This document shows positions 53,275 to 62,100 of a stretch of DNA of 64,000 nucleotides, one piece after another. The translations under genes and the position numbers were made by a program. Position 1 is the stretch's first letter. Every line of letters begins with the position of its first letter. The notes below the pieces were generated by a model that worked only from the letters and a program-made list of their open reading frames with translations, made no database searches and had not been told where the DNA came from. The DNA is from Flavisolibacter nicotianae. GTDB taxonomy: Bacteria; Bacteroidota; Bacteroidia; Chitinophagales; Chitinophagaceae. Location: positions 124,001 to 188,000 of the forward strand of contig NZ_RBCI01000006.1 in the NCBI RefSeq assembly GCF_003628535.1, written 5' to 3'.

Positions 53275-53769
53275 ATGCGTATCGGTCTTTTTCCCGGAAC
53301 GTTCGACCCTGTCACTTTTGGCCACATCGATATTATCGACCGGGCACTTTCGCTTTTCGACAAGTTGTATATCGGTATCGGCGTGAATGCCAACAAGCAA
53401 CCCATGTTTCCCGCGGAAGTGCGGGTGCAATGGCTGAATGAAATCTTTCGAAACGAATCCAAGGTGGAAGCCGTCATTTACGAAGGGCTGACAGTGGAAT
53501 GTTGTCGCAAGGTGGGGGCAAACTATATCCTGCGCGGCATTCGGTATGTCAATGATTTTGAATATGAGAAGGCCATTGCGGATATGAACAGGAGCCTGGA
53601 CGAAAATGTAGAGACCGTATTTCTTACCTGCCTGCCAAAATACACATCGGTTGCGTCTACGCTTGTTCGCGATGTCATCCGCAACGGCGGTGATGTGTCA
53701 CAATTTGTGCCTGATGTGGTGCTGAAGACCATCCGGCAGATGGAAGCCGCCCATTTGCTTTTTACCTGA
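53275..53769 (+). CDS. coaD: phosphopantetheine adenylyltransferase
   Basis: From ATG 53275 the protein has 164 residues starting MRIGLFPGTFDPVTFGHIDI, the nucleotidyltransferase T/HxGH motif. ILRGIRYVNDFEYEKAIADMNR and SVASTLVRDVIRNGGDVSQFVP follow. It makes dephospho-CoA from ATP and 4'-phosphopantetheine. The gene is cotranscribed with pyrB and converges on the Nudix gene with a 1-base gap. Confidence 0.98.
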   Translation: MRIGLFPGTFDPVTFGHIDIIDRALSLFDKLYIGIGVNANKQPMFPAEVRVQWLNEIFRNESKVEAVIYEGLTVECCRKVGANYILRGIRYVNDFEYEKAIADMNRSLDENVETVFLTCLPKYTSVASTLVRDVIRNGGDVSQFVPDVVLKTIRQMEAAHLLFT

Positions 53770-53770
53770 C

Positions 53771-54403
53771 TTATTTCTGGAGCAGGCGAATGCCTTCTTT
53801 CAATACCGCCGCCACTGAAGCGTAGGCGCCGTCAATATACCGGGGAACATCTGCCAGCGGAACCCATAGGCACTGGGCCACGTCTTCCGCTGTTTGCGGC
53901 GTTAATGGGGTCTTTTCGACTGCCTTCACTAAGTACCAATGCGACTCTTTCAGGTTGTTTTTCCCGTTTTGCCGGTAGGTGTGATACGTTGTTTGCAGGG
54001 GTTGTTCGATCGCCAGGCCATACGCTCCCGTTTCTTCTTCTATTTCCCGGAGTGCGCAGGCTTCGAGGCTTTCCCCTTCGTCGAGTTTCCCCTTCGGCAG
54101 GTCCCAATGACCCAGCCGGTGGATGAGCAGGACGTCATTTTCGGCCGTATGAACCAGGCCGCCGGCGGCAATAATGACATTCAGCTGTTCTTTAAAAGCA
54201 GCAAGCAATGCATCCACATTGTTGTGTAGGAAAACGCCGGTGTAAAACTGCGGCTGTTCCAGTTCATGGAGCATGGTTTTGACGGCTGCCGCATTAAAAT
54301 CATCAATAAAAATTGTTTCGGGCCGGTGAAGATACTCTTCCACCTCTTTGCTGATGTGATCGACGAGAAAGAGGGGCTTGTTATGAATGTAGATCCTTGC
54401 CAT
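53771..54403 (-). CDS. Nudix hydrolase with N-terminal extension
   Basis: From ATG 54403 (after AAGGA) the protein has 210 residues. The Nudix box is complete: GKLDEGESLEACALREIEE followed by ETGA (about residues 105-127). The N-terminal 70 residues form a separate small domain. The preferred nucleoside diphosphate derivative is unknown; the Bacteroidota group near ADP-ribose and Ap4A hydrolases is possible. It is divergent from pyrE with 56 bases between the starts. Confidence 0.93.
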   Translation of the reverse strand: MARIYIHNKPLFLVDHISKEVEEYLHRPETIFIDDFNAAAVKTMLHELEQPQFYTGVFLHNNVDALLAAFKEQLNVIIAAGGLVHTAENDVLLIHRLGHWDLPKGKLDEGESLEACALREIEEETGAYGLAIEQPLQTTYHTYRQNGKNNLKESHWYLVKAVEKTPLTPQTAEDVAQCLWVPLADVPRYIDGAYASVAAVLKEGIRLLQK

Positions 54404-54459
54404 ACAATTTTCCTTACAACGAATATACCTGCAAAACCCCTTTCCAATACCTTCGCAGC

Positions 54460-55095
54460 ATGACAGATGCAATTGTGACCGCTGAGAAATTGTTACAGGC
54501 AGGATCCGTAAAGTTGAACCCCGAAGCCCCTTTCACCTGGGCCAGCGGGTGGAAAAGTCCCATCTATTGCGATAATCGAAAGCTGCTTTCCCTTCCCTTT
54601 GTTCGCGATTTTATTAAAAGCGAGTTGGCAAATAGCGTATTTGAAAAGTTTCAGGATGCTGATGTGATCGCCGGTGTGGCCACAGCAGGCATTCCCTGGG
54701 GCGCAATGGTCGCAGACCAGTTAAAACTGCCGTTTATTTACGTCCGGCCCAAACCAAAAGAGCATGGACTGGGCAACCAGATCGAAGGCGAAGTGCAGCC
54801 CGGTCAGAAGGTTGTAGTGATCGAAGACCTGATATCTACGGGCAAAAGCAGCCTGCAGGTGGTGGATGTTTTGCGGCAGAAACAAATTACTGTTTCCGGG
54901 ATGGTCTCCATATTCACCTACCAGTTTGATCTTGCCAATGACGCATTTAAAAAGGCAGAGGTACCGTTTCATTCGTTGACGGACTATCCAACGCTATTAA
55001 AGCTGGCCCTGAATAAAGGCCTGGTTCAGCCAGAAGCAGAGGAAATTCTGTTAAAGTGGCGGTCGGACCCTGCAAACTGGAACGGTGTTCAGTAA
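54460..55095 (+). CDS. pyrE: orotate phosphoribosyltransferase
   Basis: From ATG 54460 the protein has 211 residues. It has LNPEAPFTWASGWKSPIYCDNR at the start, IYVRPKPKEHGLGNQIEG with the catalytic loop, and the PRPP-binding VVVIEDLISTGKSS. It adds ribose phosphate to orotate to form OMP. pyrB lies 1.2 kb upstream on the same strand. An exported HMA gene follows 22 bases later. Confidence 0.98.
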   Translation: MTDAIVTAEKLLQAGSVKLNPEAPFTWASGWKSPIYCDNRKLLSLPFVRDFIKSELANSVFEKFQDADVIAGVATAGIPWGAMVADQLKLPFIYVRPKPKEHGLGNQIEGEVQPGQKVVVIEDLISTGKSSLQVVDVLRQKQITVSGMVSIFTYQFDLANDAFKKAEVPFHSLTDYPTLLKLALNKGLVQPEAEEILLKWRSDPANWNGVQ

Positions 55096-55117
55096 ATTCG
55101 TTAGAAATCGACCTTTT

Positions 55118-55516
55118 ATGCAAAAACTATTTGTTTCGCTTTTGGCGCTTGGTCTTATGGCAGGTTCGGCCAATGCGCAAACCAAGGCCCTGGAGACGGC
55201 AAAAATCAGTACGCCATCTGTTCAATGCGACATGTGTAAAACCCGAATTGAACAATACCTGAAGCGAATTGACGGGGTGACATTTGTGAATGTTGGGGTC
55301 AGAAATAAGGTAACCACGGTAAAATACCTGACCGACCGTACCAACATCGAAATGATCAAAACCTCGATTGCCAATGCCGGATACGATGTCGCCAAGTCTT
55401 CCGATGATGTCGAAAAAAAGGGGGAAATAGAGATAGCGGCCAACCCGGATTCCTATAAGCTTTTACCCAAATGCTGCAAAAAGCCGGAGGACGGCGGCGG
55501 AATGCCGAAGCATTAA
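55118..55516 (+). CDS. exported heavy-metal-associated (HMA) domain protein
   Basis: From ATG 55118 the protein has 132 residues with a Sec signal (MQKLFVSLLALGLMAGSANAQ). The HMA domain has the metal-binding CDMCKTRIEQYL (CxxC) at about residue 36-47 and the βαββαβ pattern. The C-terminus has KLLPKCCKKPEDGGG with a Cys pair that could also bind metal. It may be a periplasmic copper or zinc chaperone. It is probably cotranscribed with pyrE, though their functions differ. Confidence 0.88.
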   Translation: MQKLFVSLLALGLMAGSANAQTKALETAKISTPSVQCDMCKTRIEQYLKRIDGVTFVNVGVRNKVTTVKYLTDRTNIEMIKTSIANAGYDVAKSSDDVEKKGEIEIAANPDSYKLLPKCCKKPEDGGGMPKH

Positions 55517-55531
55517 AAAAGCAAAACAGTT

Positions 55532-55565
55532 AAAAAATTGATCCCGCTTCGGCGGGATTTTTTAT
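55532..55565. terminator. bidirectional terminator between HMA and LEA14-like genes
   Basis: Stem atcccgc (55541-55547) with gcgggat (55552-55558), TTCG tetraloop, A run left and T run right. Confidence 0.92.
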
Positions 55566-56020
55566 TTCAGTTTCACATCGCTCAGCCGGTGCCGGCCACT
55601 GTACTGAATGTCTTTTGAAATAAAAATTCCGGCCTTTCCCAGCTTCGTACTCCCATCGGCCCGAATTAAGACCTCTCTGTTACCGATGTCTTTTAAGTCC
55701 ATTTTCAGGAATGTAGTCAACGGTATACTGCCCGAAAGGGGGATCGTAAAATCCGCTTTTTGGCTCACAGCAACTGCCGTGTCCTGAGAAAACTTTCCCA
55801 AAAAAACCGAATCAACATAGACATCCGCGCCTGTCTCTTTGACAGTAACTGAAAAATTATTGGGGTTATAGAAGGTCATTCCCAACCCGATGCTTACCTG
55901 GTCAAACCCCAGTTTTTTCACCTGGAAATTTTCCAATTCCCGAAACTCCGGCTCCGCAATTTGATTGCAACTTAGGGCTAAGGCTGCCAGCAAACCCAAT
56001 AAAAAGTGTCCTCTCTTCAT
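55562..56020 (-). CDS. LEA14-like (WHy-domain) lipoprotein
   Basis: From ATG 56020 the protein has 152 residues with a lipoprotein signal ending ALSC (Cys18). The mature part is one β-sandwich of the LEA type 2/WHy kind: FDQVSIGLGMTFYNPNNFSVTVKETGADVYVDSVFLGKFS (shortened as IGLGMTFYNPNNFSVTV for the key strand). Such proteins are frequent in Bacteroidota envelopes; function is unclear. An AT-rich gap precedes it. Confidence 0.85.
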   Translation of the reverse strand: MKRGHFLLGLLAALALSCNQIAEPEFRELENFQVKKLGFDQVSIGLGMTFYNPNNFSVTVKETGADVYVDSVFLGKFSQDTAVAVSQKADFTIPLSGSIPLTTFLKMDLKDIGNREVLIRADGSTKLGKAGIFISKDIQYSGRHRLSDVKLK

Positions 56021-56689
56021 AGCACCCAATTCTGCAAAAACTATACTCCAAAACAAATTAAAGAAATTAACTACTAAAAATATTAGCTTCTGCTAGCCAA
56101 CTATCATAGTGAAAAACATCTATAAAATTTAGTAGGTAATAATAATAAAAACTATTGAAAATCATTCTATAATAATTCATAATTGTAATTATATATTATG
56201 AGCAAAATGGGCAAAATGGGCTATAATTTCGAATTGTAAACATTTGTTTTTGCAAACCAAAACAATTCACATAATAAAAAGGAATTGAACCCTTTATAAA
56301 GGTTAAAGCAACAATTGTTTTAAGTCAGATAAATAGTGAGGAAATGTATTAATGGGATCGCTTTCTAGAAGGTTGGCGAAAACCCTGTTTTTGGCGTTTC
56401 TCCCCTTTTCCGAGGTAGAGGTTACCGGATTTTTTGAGGGCTTTAAAAGCGTGCGCAAAGGGATTTAATGACGGTCGCCGATTTGGAGAGATGCTGGCGA
56501 TCTGTTGTGCCTGGTAAAATCTTCATTCGGTAGGTTATGCTAAATTGGCATTCCGCGCCTACGCCGGGGCTGCAGTTTTCTGAAATCTTTTATGGCGAAT
56601 CCGCCAGGTAAGAAGTAATCGAATCTTTTTAGCATCTAATTATTTCGGTTAAATTGCGTGTATACTTCCTGACTATTTATAACTAACTG
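56021..56689. other. AT-rich divergent region
   Basis: This 670-base gap is far richer in A and T than the rest of the window in its left two thirds. It has a tandem gggcaaaat word (about 56206-56222) and a possible 38-codon frame (56352-56468, starting MGSLSRRLAKTLFL) preceded by GAGGAAAT. It must hold the promoters of the LEA14-like gene and the PKD protein. No clear TAnnTTTG is seen. Confidence 0.5.
56352..56468 (+). CDS. doubtful 38-residue micro-ORF
   Basis: The frame starts MGSLSRRLAKTLFLAFLPF, a basic-then-hydrophobic start like a short signal, then an acidic and basic tail ending KSVRKGI. A GAGGAAAT site lies 8 bases upstream. There is no terminator after it and no known relative. 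I give it little weight. Confidence 0.2.
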   Translation: MGSLSRRLAKTLFLAFLPFSEVEVTGFFEGFKSVRKGI

Positions 56690-59600
56690 ATGAGGAGATT
56701 GCCGACCCGACTCTGCATTTTGCCCTTCCTGTGTTTTTGGGCAGGACAACTTGCTGCCCAGGATTTTTCGAACAAGGGCAGAGACTTTTGGGTGGGGTAT
56801 GGCTATCATGTTCGGATGAACAATGGCAACGGGGGGTCTCAGCAAATGGTTCTGTATTTTGCAACCGAAGCCGTGACCAATGTTACCGTGTCGATTCCGG
56901 GGCTCGGGTATAGCGCCACCTATTCCAATATCCCGGCTAATTCAATTTTTACAACTAACCCGCTGCCCAAAACCGGTGGCCAGGATGCCAGGTTAACGGC
57001 AGAAGGGATTTCTTCGAAAGGTGTCCATATCACAAGCGACAAACCCATTGTGGCCTATGCCCATGTTTTCGACGGCAACGTTTCTGGGGCCACCTTGCTG
57101 TTTCCAACCAATACACTCGGGAAGGAGTACTATTCGGTGAACTTCAACCAGGTTTCGAACGAGGCCCTTTCGAATTGCTGGATGTATGCGGTGGCCGTCG
57201 ACACTGGTACAACGGTTGTACAAATCACTCCTTCGGGCAATACCCTGACCCATCCAGCCGGTACGCCATTTACCGTCTCTCTTTCGCAGGGGCAGATCAT
57301 CAACCTGATGGGGCAGCTCGAAAACTCGAGCGGGCAGCCCTATTTGGGTGTAGATCTGACTGGCTCTACGATCAAATCGATCGGTGGTGGTTCGGGTGGC
57401 TGTAAACGGATCGCCGTTTTCAGCGGTAGCGGAAAAATCAGTATTACCTGCGACGGCACTTCGGCAAGTTCGGATAACTATATGGTGCAGGCCTTTCCCA
57501 AAACAGCCTGGGGAAAACGCTACCTGACCGCGCCAACCCGGAATTTTACCAACAATTTTTTTCGTATTTGTGTCACCGACCCGGCAACGGTGGTGAAAGT
57601 GAACGGAGCGGTGCTAACGGGGTTAAAGAATAATTTTTACTATGAGATCAAAACAAGTTCCCCGTCCCTGATCGAGGCCAGCCAGCCGGTTTTGGTTGCG
57701 CAGTACATTACCACCCAGGGGGCCTGCGGCAATGCACCTACCACCGGGGATCCGGAAGTGATTTATCTAAGTCCTGTCGAGCAAAATATTGACAAGGTGA
57801 TTCTGAATTCGACATCCAACTACGCGATCACCCAGCATTTTGTCAACGTCGTGATCCGGTCGGTGGCTGTGCCATCGTTTCGCCTGGATGGAAGCACGGT
57901 CAACGGATTTTCCACGCATCCCCAGGATCCGTCGTATTCGTATGCGCAGCTTACTGTGGGAGCGGGCAAACACACCCTTCAGGCGGATTCGGGTTTTAAT
58001 GCCATCGCATATGGTTATGGAGAATTTGAGTCATATGGCTACAATGCCGGAACGAACGTGAAAGACCTCTACCAGTTTGTTTCCGTGCACAACCAATACG
58101 CAACCGTTGCTTTTCCCGCTGCCTGCAAAAATTCGCCCTTTTATTTTTCCATGACCTTTCCCTACCAGCCGATGCAGATAAAATGGATGTTTGGGCAAAC
58201 CCTTAACGCTATGGGGATGGCCGACGTGACACTTGATTCTCCCAAATATGACTCAACCTGGGTGGTTAACGGTAAGCAGCTTTACCGCTATAAGCTTCCG
58301 GCGACGTATACCATTACCGCCGTGGGTACGTACCCCATTCGCATATTGGCCCAAAACGCCACCCAGGAAGGTTGCAGCGGTGAACAGGAAATGAATTATG
58401 ACCTGCAGGTTTTTGAACGGCCGTCGGCCAGTTTTGCGGTTACGTCATCCGGCTGTCTCTCCGAGCCAGTTCAGTTTACCGACCAATCAAATTTGTCGGG
58501 TCGAAATGCTACGCAGTGGTTTTGGGATTTTGGCGACGGCAAGGCCTCTTTCGTTCACAACCCGGTACACCAATATTCCAGTGCAGGTGCTTACCCGGTC
58601 AAATTTGCCCTGGTCAGCGATGTGGGCTGTCTGTCCGACACGGCTACCAGGACCGTTGCGGTTTCCGAACCACCGGTTGCCAGGTTTGGTATATCGAAGC
58701 CATCTTGCGTCGGTAAGAGCCTGACATTTACCGATTCTTCCGTCACTGCTACATCGACTATCGCCAAGTGGACCTGGGATTTTGGCGACAATTCGACAAA
58801 GGTTATTGCCACATCGGGAGCACCGCAGTCGCACACGTTTGCCAATGCCGGAACGTACTCGGTGAGCCTGCAGGTGGAAAACGCAGGGGGATGCAAAAGC
58901 CTGGCGTATACAAAAGAGGTGACGGTTAGCACGAATCCCGTCGCGGGTTTTCATTTTGGCAACGCCTGTCTGCCATCGGGGGTTGTACAGTTTACCAATT
59001 CTTCCACAGTTGCTGACGGAACCCTAAATCAACTGACATATGCCTGGAACTTTGGCGACGGCGGGTCGGCTGTGACGAAGGATCCTTCATATGCGTATAA
59101 GACCGCCGGACCATTTACCACCTCTTTGGTCGTTACTTCTGTGGCCGGTTGCAAGGATAGCATTTCCCAAACAGTCAATACGATATACCAGCAACCGGCT
59201 GCAAACTTTTCGGCGCCATCGGAAATTTGCCTGGGTGCGACGGTGAATTTTACCGATCAAAGTACTGCGCCAGGTAGCTCGGTGGAAAGTTGGGAATGGG
59301 ACTTTGGCGATGGAACGCCAATAGCAACACAGCAAAGTCCGTCGCACAATTTTGCAAAAGCTGGTACTTACACGGTTTCCCTGAAGGTCCGCTCGGCCAT
59401 CGGTTGCCTGTCGGCCGCCGGTACCAAAACCATCGTGGTGAATCCGCTGCCGACGGCCGATTTTACCGTATCGTCTCCCTTGTGTGTGAACGGAACAATC
59501 TTGTTTACCAACCAGTCAAAAGCCAATGCTGGTTCTTTAACGAGGTCAGCCTGGGATTTTGGCGACGGGTCGCCCACGTCAGGATTGTTGTCGCCGTCAC

Positions 59601-61018
59601 ATCTATATAATAAGGAGGGACGCTATTCGGTATCACTGACCGTTGAAACCGACAAGGGATGTCAAAGTCCTGTCACGACAAGGACAATCGAGATCCATCC
59701 CTTACCGAAAGTAGGGTTTGTCGTGCCGGGTACCTGTATCAATGACATCCAAACCACCTTTATGGATAGCAGTTCCATTTCCGATGGTAGCGAAAAGCAG
59801 TTCCAGTGGTTGTGGAATTTTGGTGATGCCAATACAACTCCAACCAGCAATGTTTCGGCGTTTCAAAATGGCCAACATCGCTACACGGCGACAGGCGACT
59901 ATTCTGTTTCGCTGAAAGTGACTTCGAAGGACGGGTGTTCTGCTTCGCTGACACAGGTGTTTACCGTCAACGGAGCTGAACCGGTTGCGTTATTCTCTTT
60001 GCAGAAGGGAGGGCAGCAGTGCAGCAACGACCCATTGGTTCTTGTCAACAACTCTTTTGTTTCACCCGGCAAACTGGTGAAGCTTGAAATATACTGGGAT
60101 TACAACACGGACCCGACCAATAAACTGACGGCCGATAAACCGGTACAGGGGCAGTTGTTTCAGCATGTTTACCCGGTATTTTATTCACCAGCAACCAAAT
60201 CGTACCGGCTGAAATATGTTGTTTATTCCGGTGTCAGTTGCGTTTCGGAGAAAGACACGACGATCACGTTGCTTGCGGTTCCTGATCTTGTTTTTGATCC
60301 GCTAGCTCCCGTTTGTGCCAACCTGCCAGCTTTCCAGTTGCAGGCTGGCGTCAACAATGGCACAGCAGGAACCGGGGTTTATTCGGGAAAGGGTGTTTCA
60401 CCGGTGGGAATATTTAACCCGGCCGCGGCAGGAGCGGGGGATCATGAAATTCGTTACACTTACACGGCAGCGAACGGGTGCAAGGATCAAAAATCCCAGG
60501 TCATCACTGTTTTGCCGGTTCCAACCGTTTCGGCGGGCCCGGACAAAGTGGTATTGGAAGGTGGTTCGGTTGTTTTGAACGGAAGTGGTGGAAGCAATGT
60601 GGTCCGGTACAACTGGTCGCCGGCTGCTGGGTTGAGCGATCCGTTCGTTTCACAACCTGTTGCTTCCCCGGCGGCAGATGTTACCTATATTTTGACGGTT
60701 ACATCCGCGGACGGGTGCAAGGCAACCGACGACGTGCTGGTAAAGGTGCTGAAAACACCTGTTGTGCCCAATGCGTTTTCACCGAATGGTGATGGCGTGC
60801 ACGACCGGTGGGAAATTCCTTATCTGGACAGTTACCCGGGAGCGACGGTTGAAATTTTCAACCGTTACGGTCAAAAAGTTTTCGAATCGAAGGGGTATAC
60901 CAGGCCCTGGGATGGCACGCTGAATGGAAAGGCGCTGCCCATCGGTACTTATTATTATCTGATCGATCCCAAAAACGGCCGCAAGCCATTATCGGGATTT
61001 GTTGACATTATACGTTAG
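56690..61018 (+). CDS. giant PKD-repeat T9SS cargo with IgGFc-binding-like and CHU_C domains
   Basis: The 1442-residue protein has a Sec signal (LPFLCFWAGQLAAQ). Residues about 25-560 resemble the IgGFc-binding N-terminal domain (FSNKGRDFWVGYGYHVRMNN). Six regular PKD repeats follow from about 577, each with a WxWDFGDG core and a HxYxxxGxYxVxL strand, then a seventh degenerate one to about 1193. The end (1358-1442) is a CHU_C gliding-motility C-terminal domain with VVPNAFSPNGDGVHDRWEI, the type B T9SS signal. It should be secreted through the outer membrane and stay on the surface or in the matrix. Partner gene: PorP/SprF, 2 bases downstream. Confidence 0.95.
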   Translation: MRRLPTRLCILPFLCFWAGQLAAQDFSNKGRDFWVGYGYHVRMNNGNGGSQQMVLYFATEAVTNVTVSIPGLGYSATYSNIPANSIFTTNPLPKTGGQDARLTAEGISSKGVHITSDKPIVAYAHVFDGNVSGATLLFPTNTLGKEYYSVNFNQVSNEALSNCWMYAVAVDTGTTVVQITPSGNTLTHPAGTPFTVSLSQGQIINLMGQLENSSGQPYLGVDLTGSTIKSIGGGSGGCKRIAVFSGSGKISITCDGTSASSDNYMVQAFPKTAWGKRYLTAPTRNFTNNFFRICVTDPATVVKVNGAVLTGLKNNFYYEIKTSSPSLIEASQPVLVAQYITTQGACGNAPTTGDPEVIYLSPVEQNIDKVILNSTSNYAITQHFVNVVIRSVAVPSFRLDGSTVNGFSTHPQDPSYSYAQLTVGAGKHTLQADSGFNAIAYGYGEFESYGYNAGTNVKDLYQFVSVHNQYATVAFPAACKNSPFYFSMTFPYQPMQIKWMFGQTLNAMGMADVTLDSPKYDSTWVVNGKQLYRYKLPATYTITAVGTYPIRILAQNATQEGCSGEQEMNYDLQVFERPSASFAVTSSGCLSEPVQFTDQSNLSGRNATQWFWDFGDGKASFVHNPVHQYSSAGAYPVKFALVSDVGCLSDTATRTVAVSEPPVARFGISKPSCVGKSLTFTDSSVTATSTIAKWTWDFGDNSTKVIATSGAPQSHTFANAGTYSVSLQVENAGGCKSLAYTKEVTVSTNPVAGFHFGNACLPSGVVQFTNSSTVADGTLNQLTYAWNFGDGGSAVTKDPSYAYKTAGPFTTSLVVTSVAGCKDSISQTVNTIYQQPAANFSAPSEICLGATVNFTDQSTAPGSSVESWEWDFGDGTPIATQQSPSHNFAKAGTYTVSLKVRSAIGCLSAAGTKTIVVNPLPTADFTVSSPLCVNGTILFTNQSKANAGSLTRSAWDFGDGSPTSGLLSPSHLYNKEGRYSVSLTVETDKGCQSPVTTRTIEIHPLPKVGFVVPGTCINDIQTTFMDSSSISDGSEKQFQWLWNFGDANTTPTSNVSAFQNGQHRYTATGDYSVSLKVTSKDGCSASLTQVFTVNGAEPVALFSLQKGGQQCSNDPLVLVNNSFVSPGKLVKLEIYWDYNTDPTNKLTADKPVQGQLFQHVYPVFYSPATKSYRLKYVVYSGVSCVSEKDTTITLLAVPDLVFDPLAPVCANLPAFQLQAGVNNGTAGTGVYSGKGVSPVGIFNPAAAGAGDHEIRYTYTAANGCKDQKSQVITVLPVPTVSAGPDKVVLEGGSVVLNGSGGSNVVRYNWSPAAGLSDPFVSQPVASPAADVTYILTVTSADGCKATDDVLVKVLKTPVVPNAFSPNGDGVHDRWEIPYLDSYPGATVEIFNRYGQKVFESKGYTRPWDGTLNGKALPIGTYYYLIDPKNGRKPLSGFVDIIR

Positions 61019-61020
61019 CG

Positions 61021-62040
61021 ATGAAAAAGCTCTCGTCCCTGTCGTTTGTTTTTTTTCTTTGCCTGGCCGCCGCGGCCCAGCAACGTCCGCATTATACGCA
61101 GTACATGTTAAACAATTATGTCCTGAACCCGGCCATCAGCGGGATTGAGAATTATACGGACGTGAAACTTAGTGCAAGGGACCAGTGGGTTGGTCTGAAC
61201 GGTGCGCCGCAAACATTTTACCTCACTGTTCATGCACCGATCGGCAAAACCGATTACAAAACCACGGCAACTTCTTACGAAGTTCCCGGCGAAAACCCAA
61301 GAGGCAAAGCGTACTGGGAATCCTATACGGCTTCCGCGCCGCACCACGGTGTAGGGCTTTCCCTCATCAGCGACAAGACAGGAAATTTCACCCGTACAAC
61401 CGCCGCCATTTCTTATGCATACCATATTGGCCTCAGTCCACGAACCAACCTTGCACTCGGCGTGGCACCGGGCCTTTCCAGGATTTCACGGAACCTTTCC
61501 GCCACCGATTTTGGTGGGGGGGTGACCGTGGATCCGGCGCAAGCCAATTCGGGTGTGATAGCACGATTGCGACCCGATCTTAGCGCTGGTCTCTGGCTTT
61601 ACTCGGCAGATTACTTTGTAGGGCTGGCTGCCCAGCAAATCATCCCGCAAAAGGTTTCATTTGTCGATGATGCAGCATACAACCAGGGAAGGCTAATACC
61701 GCACTTGTTTTTAACGGCGGGCTACCGGTTTTTGCTGAACGAGGATATGAACGCTTTGCCATCGTTCCTTCTGAAATATGTATCACCCAACAACCCGCAA
61801 GTGGATGTCAACCTGAAATTGCAGTATCACGACCTGTTTTGGATGGGGGCAAGTGTACGAATAAATGAAGGCTACCAGGGCATGTTGGGTATCAATGTAG
61901 CCAATGCTTTCAATGTCGGTTACGCCTACGATTTTACCCAAACAAAACTGAATACGACCAGCCGGGGAACGCACGAAATCCTGATTGGTTTCCTGCTCGG
62001 CAACCGCTATGCGGATACCTGTCCCAGGAGCGTCTGGTAA
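61021..62040 (+). CDS. PorP/SprF-family type IX secretion membrane protein
   Basis: The 339-residue protein has a Sec signal (LSFVFFLCLAAAAQ) and the family start RPHYTQYMLNNYVLNPAISG, then a β-barrel pattern with ARDQWVGLNGAPQTFYLTVHAPIG. It ends in FLLGNRYADTCPRSVW. PorP/SprF proteins bind or anchor type B T9SS cargo at the outer membrane. Its start lies 2 bases after the cargo stop, so the pair is translationally linked and very likely cognate. Confidence 0.95.
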   Translation: MKKLSSLSFVFFLCLAAAAQQRPHYTQYMLNNYVLNPAISGIENYTDVKLSARDQWVGLNGAPQTFYLTVHAPIGKTDYKTTATSYEVPGENPRGKAYWESYTASAPHHGVGLSLISDKTGNFTRTTAAISYAYHIGLSPRTNLALGVAPGLSRISRNLSATDFGGGVTVDPAQANSGVIARLRPDLSAGLWLYSADYFVGLAAQQIIPQKVSFVDDAAYNQGRLIPHLFLTAGYRFLLNEDMNALPSFLLKYVSPNNPQVDVNLKLQYHDLFWMGASVRINEGYQGMLGINVANAFNVGYAYDFTQTKLNTTSRGTHEILIGFLLGNRYADTCPRSVW

Positions 62041-62054
62041 GTTTCCCAAAACGA

Positions 62055-62079
62055 AACGAGCCTGCATTGCAGGCTCGTT
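62055..62079. terminator. hairpin between PorP/SprF and M56 genes
   Basis: Arms aacgagcctgca and tgcaggctcgtt with one central base. The T tail is weak on both sides, so termination is likely but not certain. Confidence 0.65.
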
Positions 62080-62100
62080 GACATATTTTAAAGGGAAACG

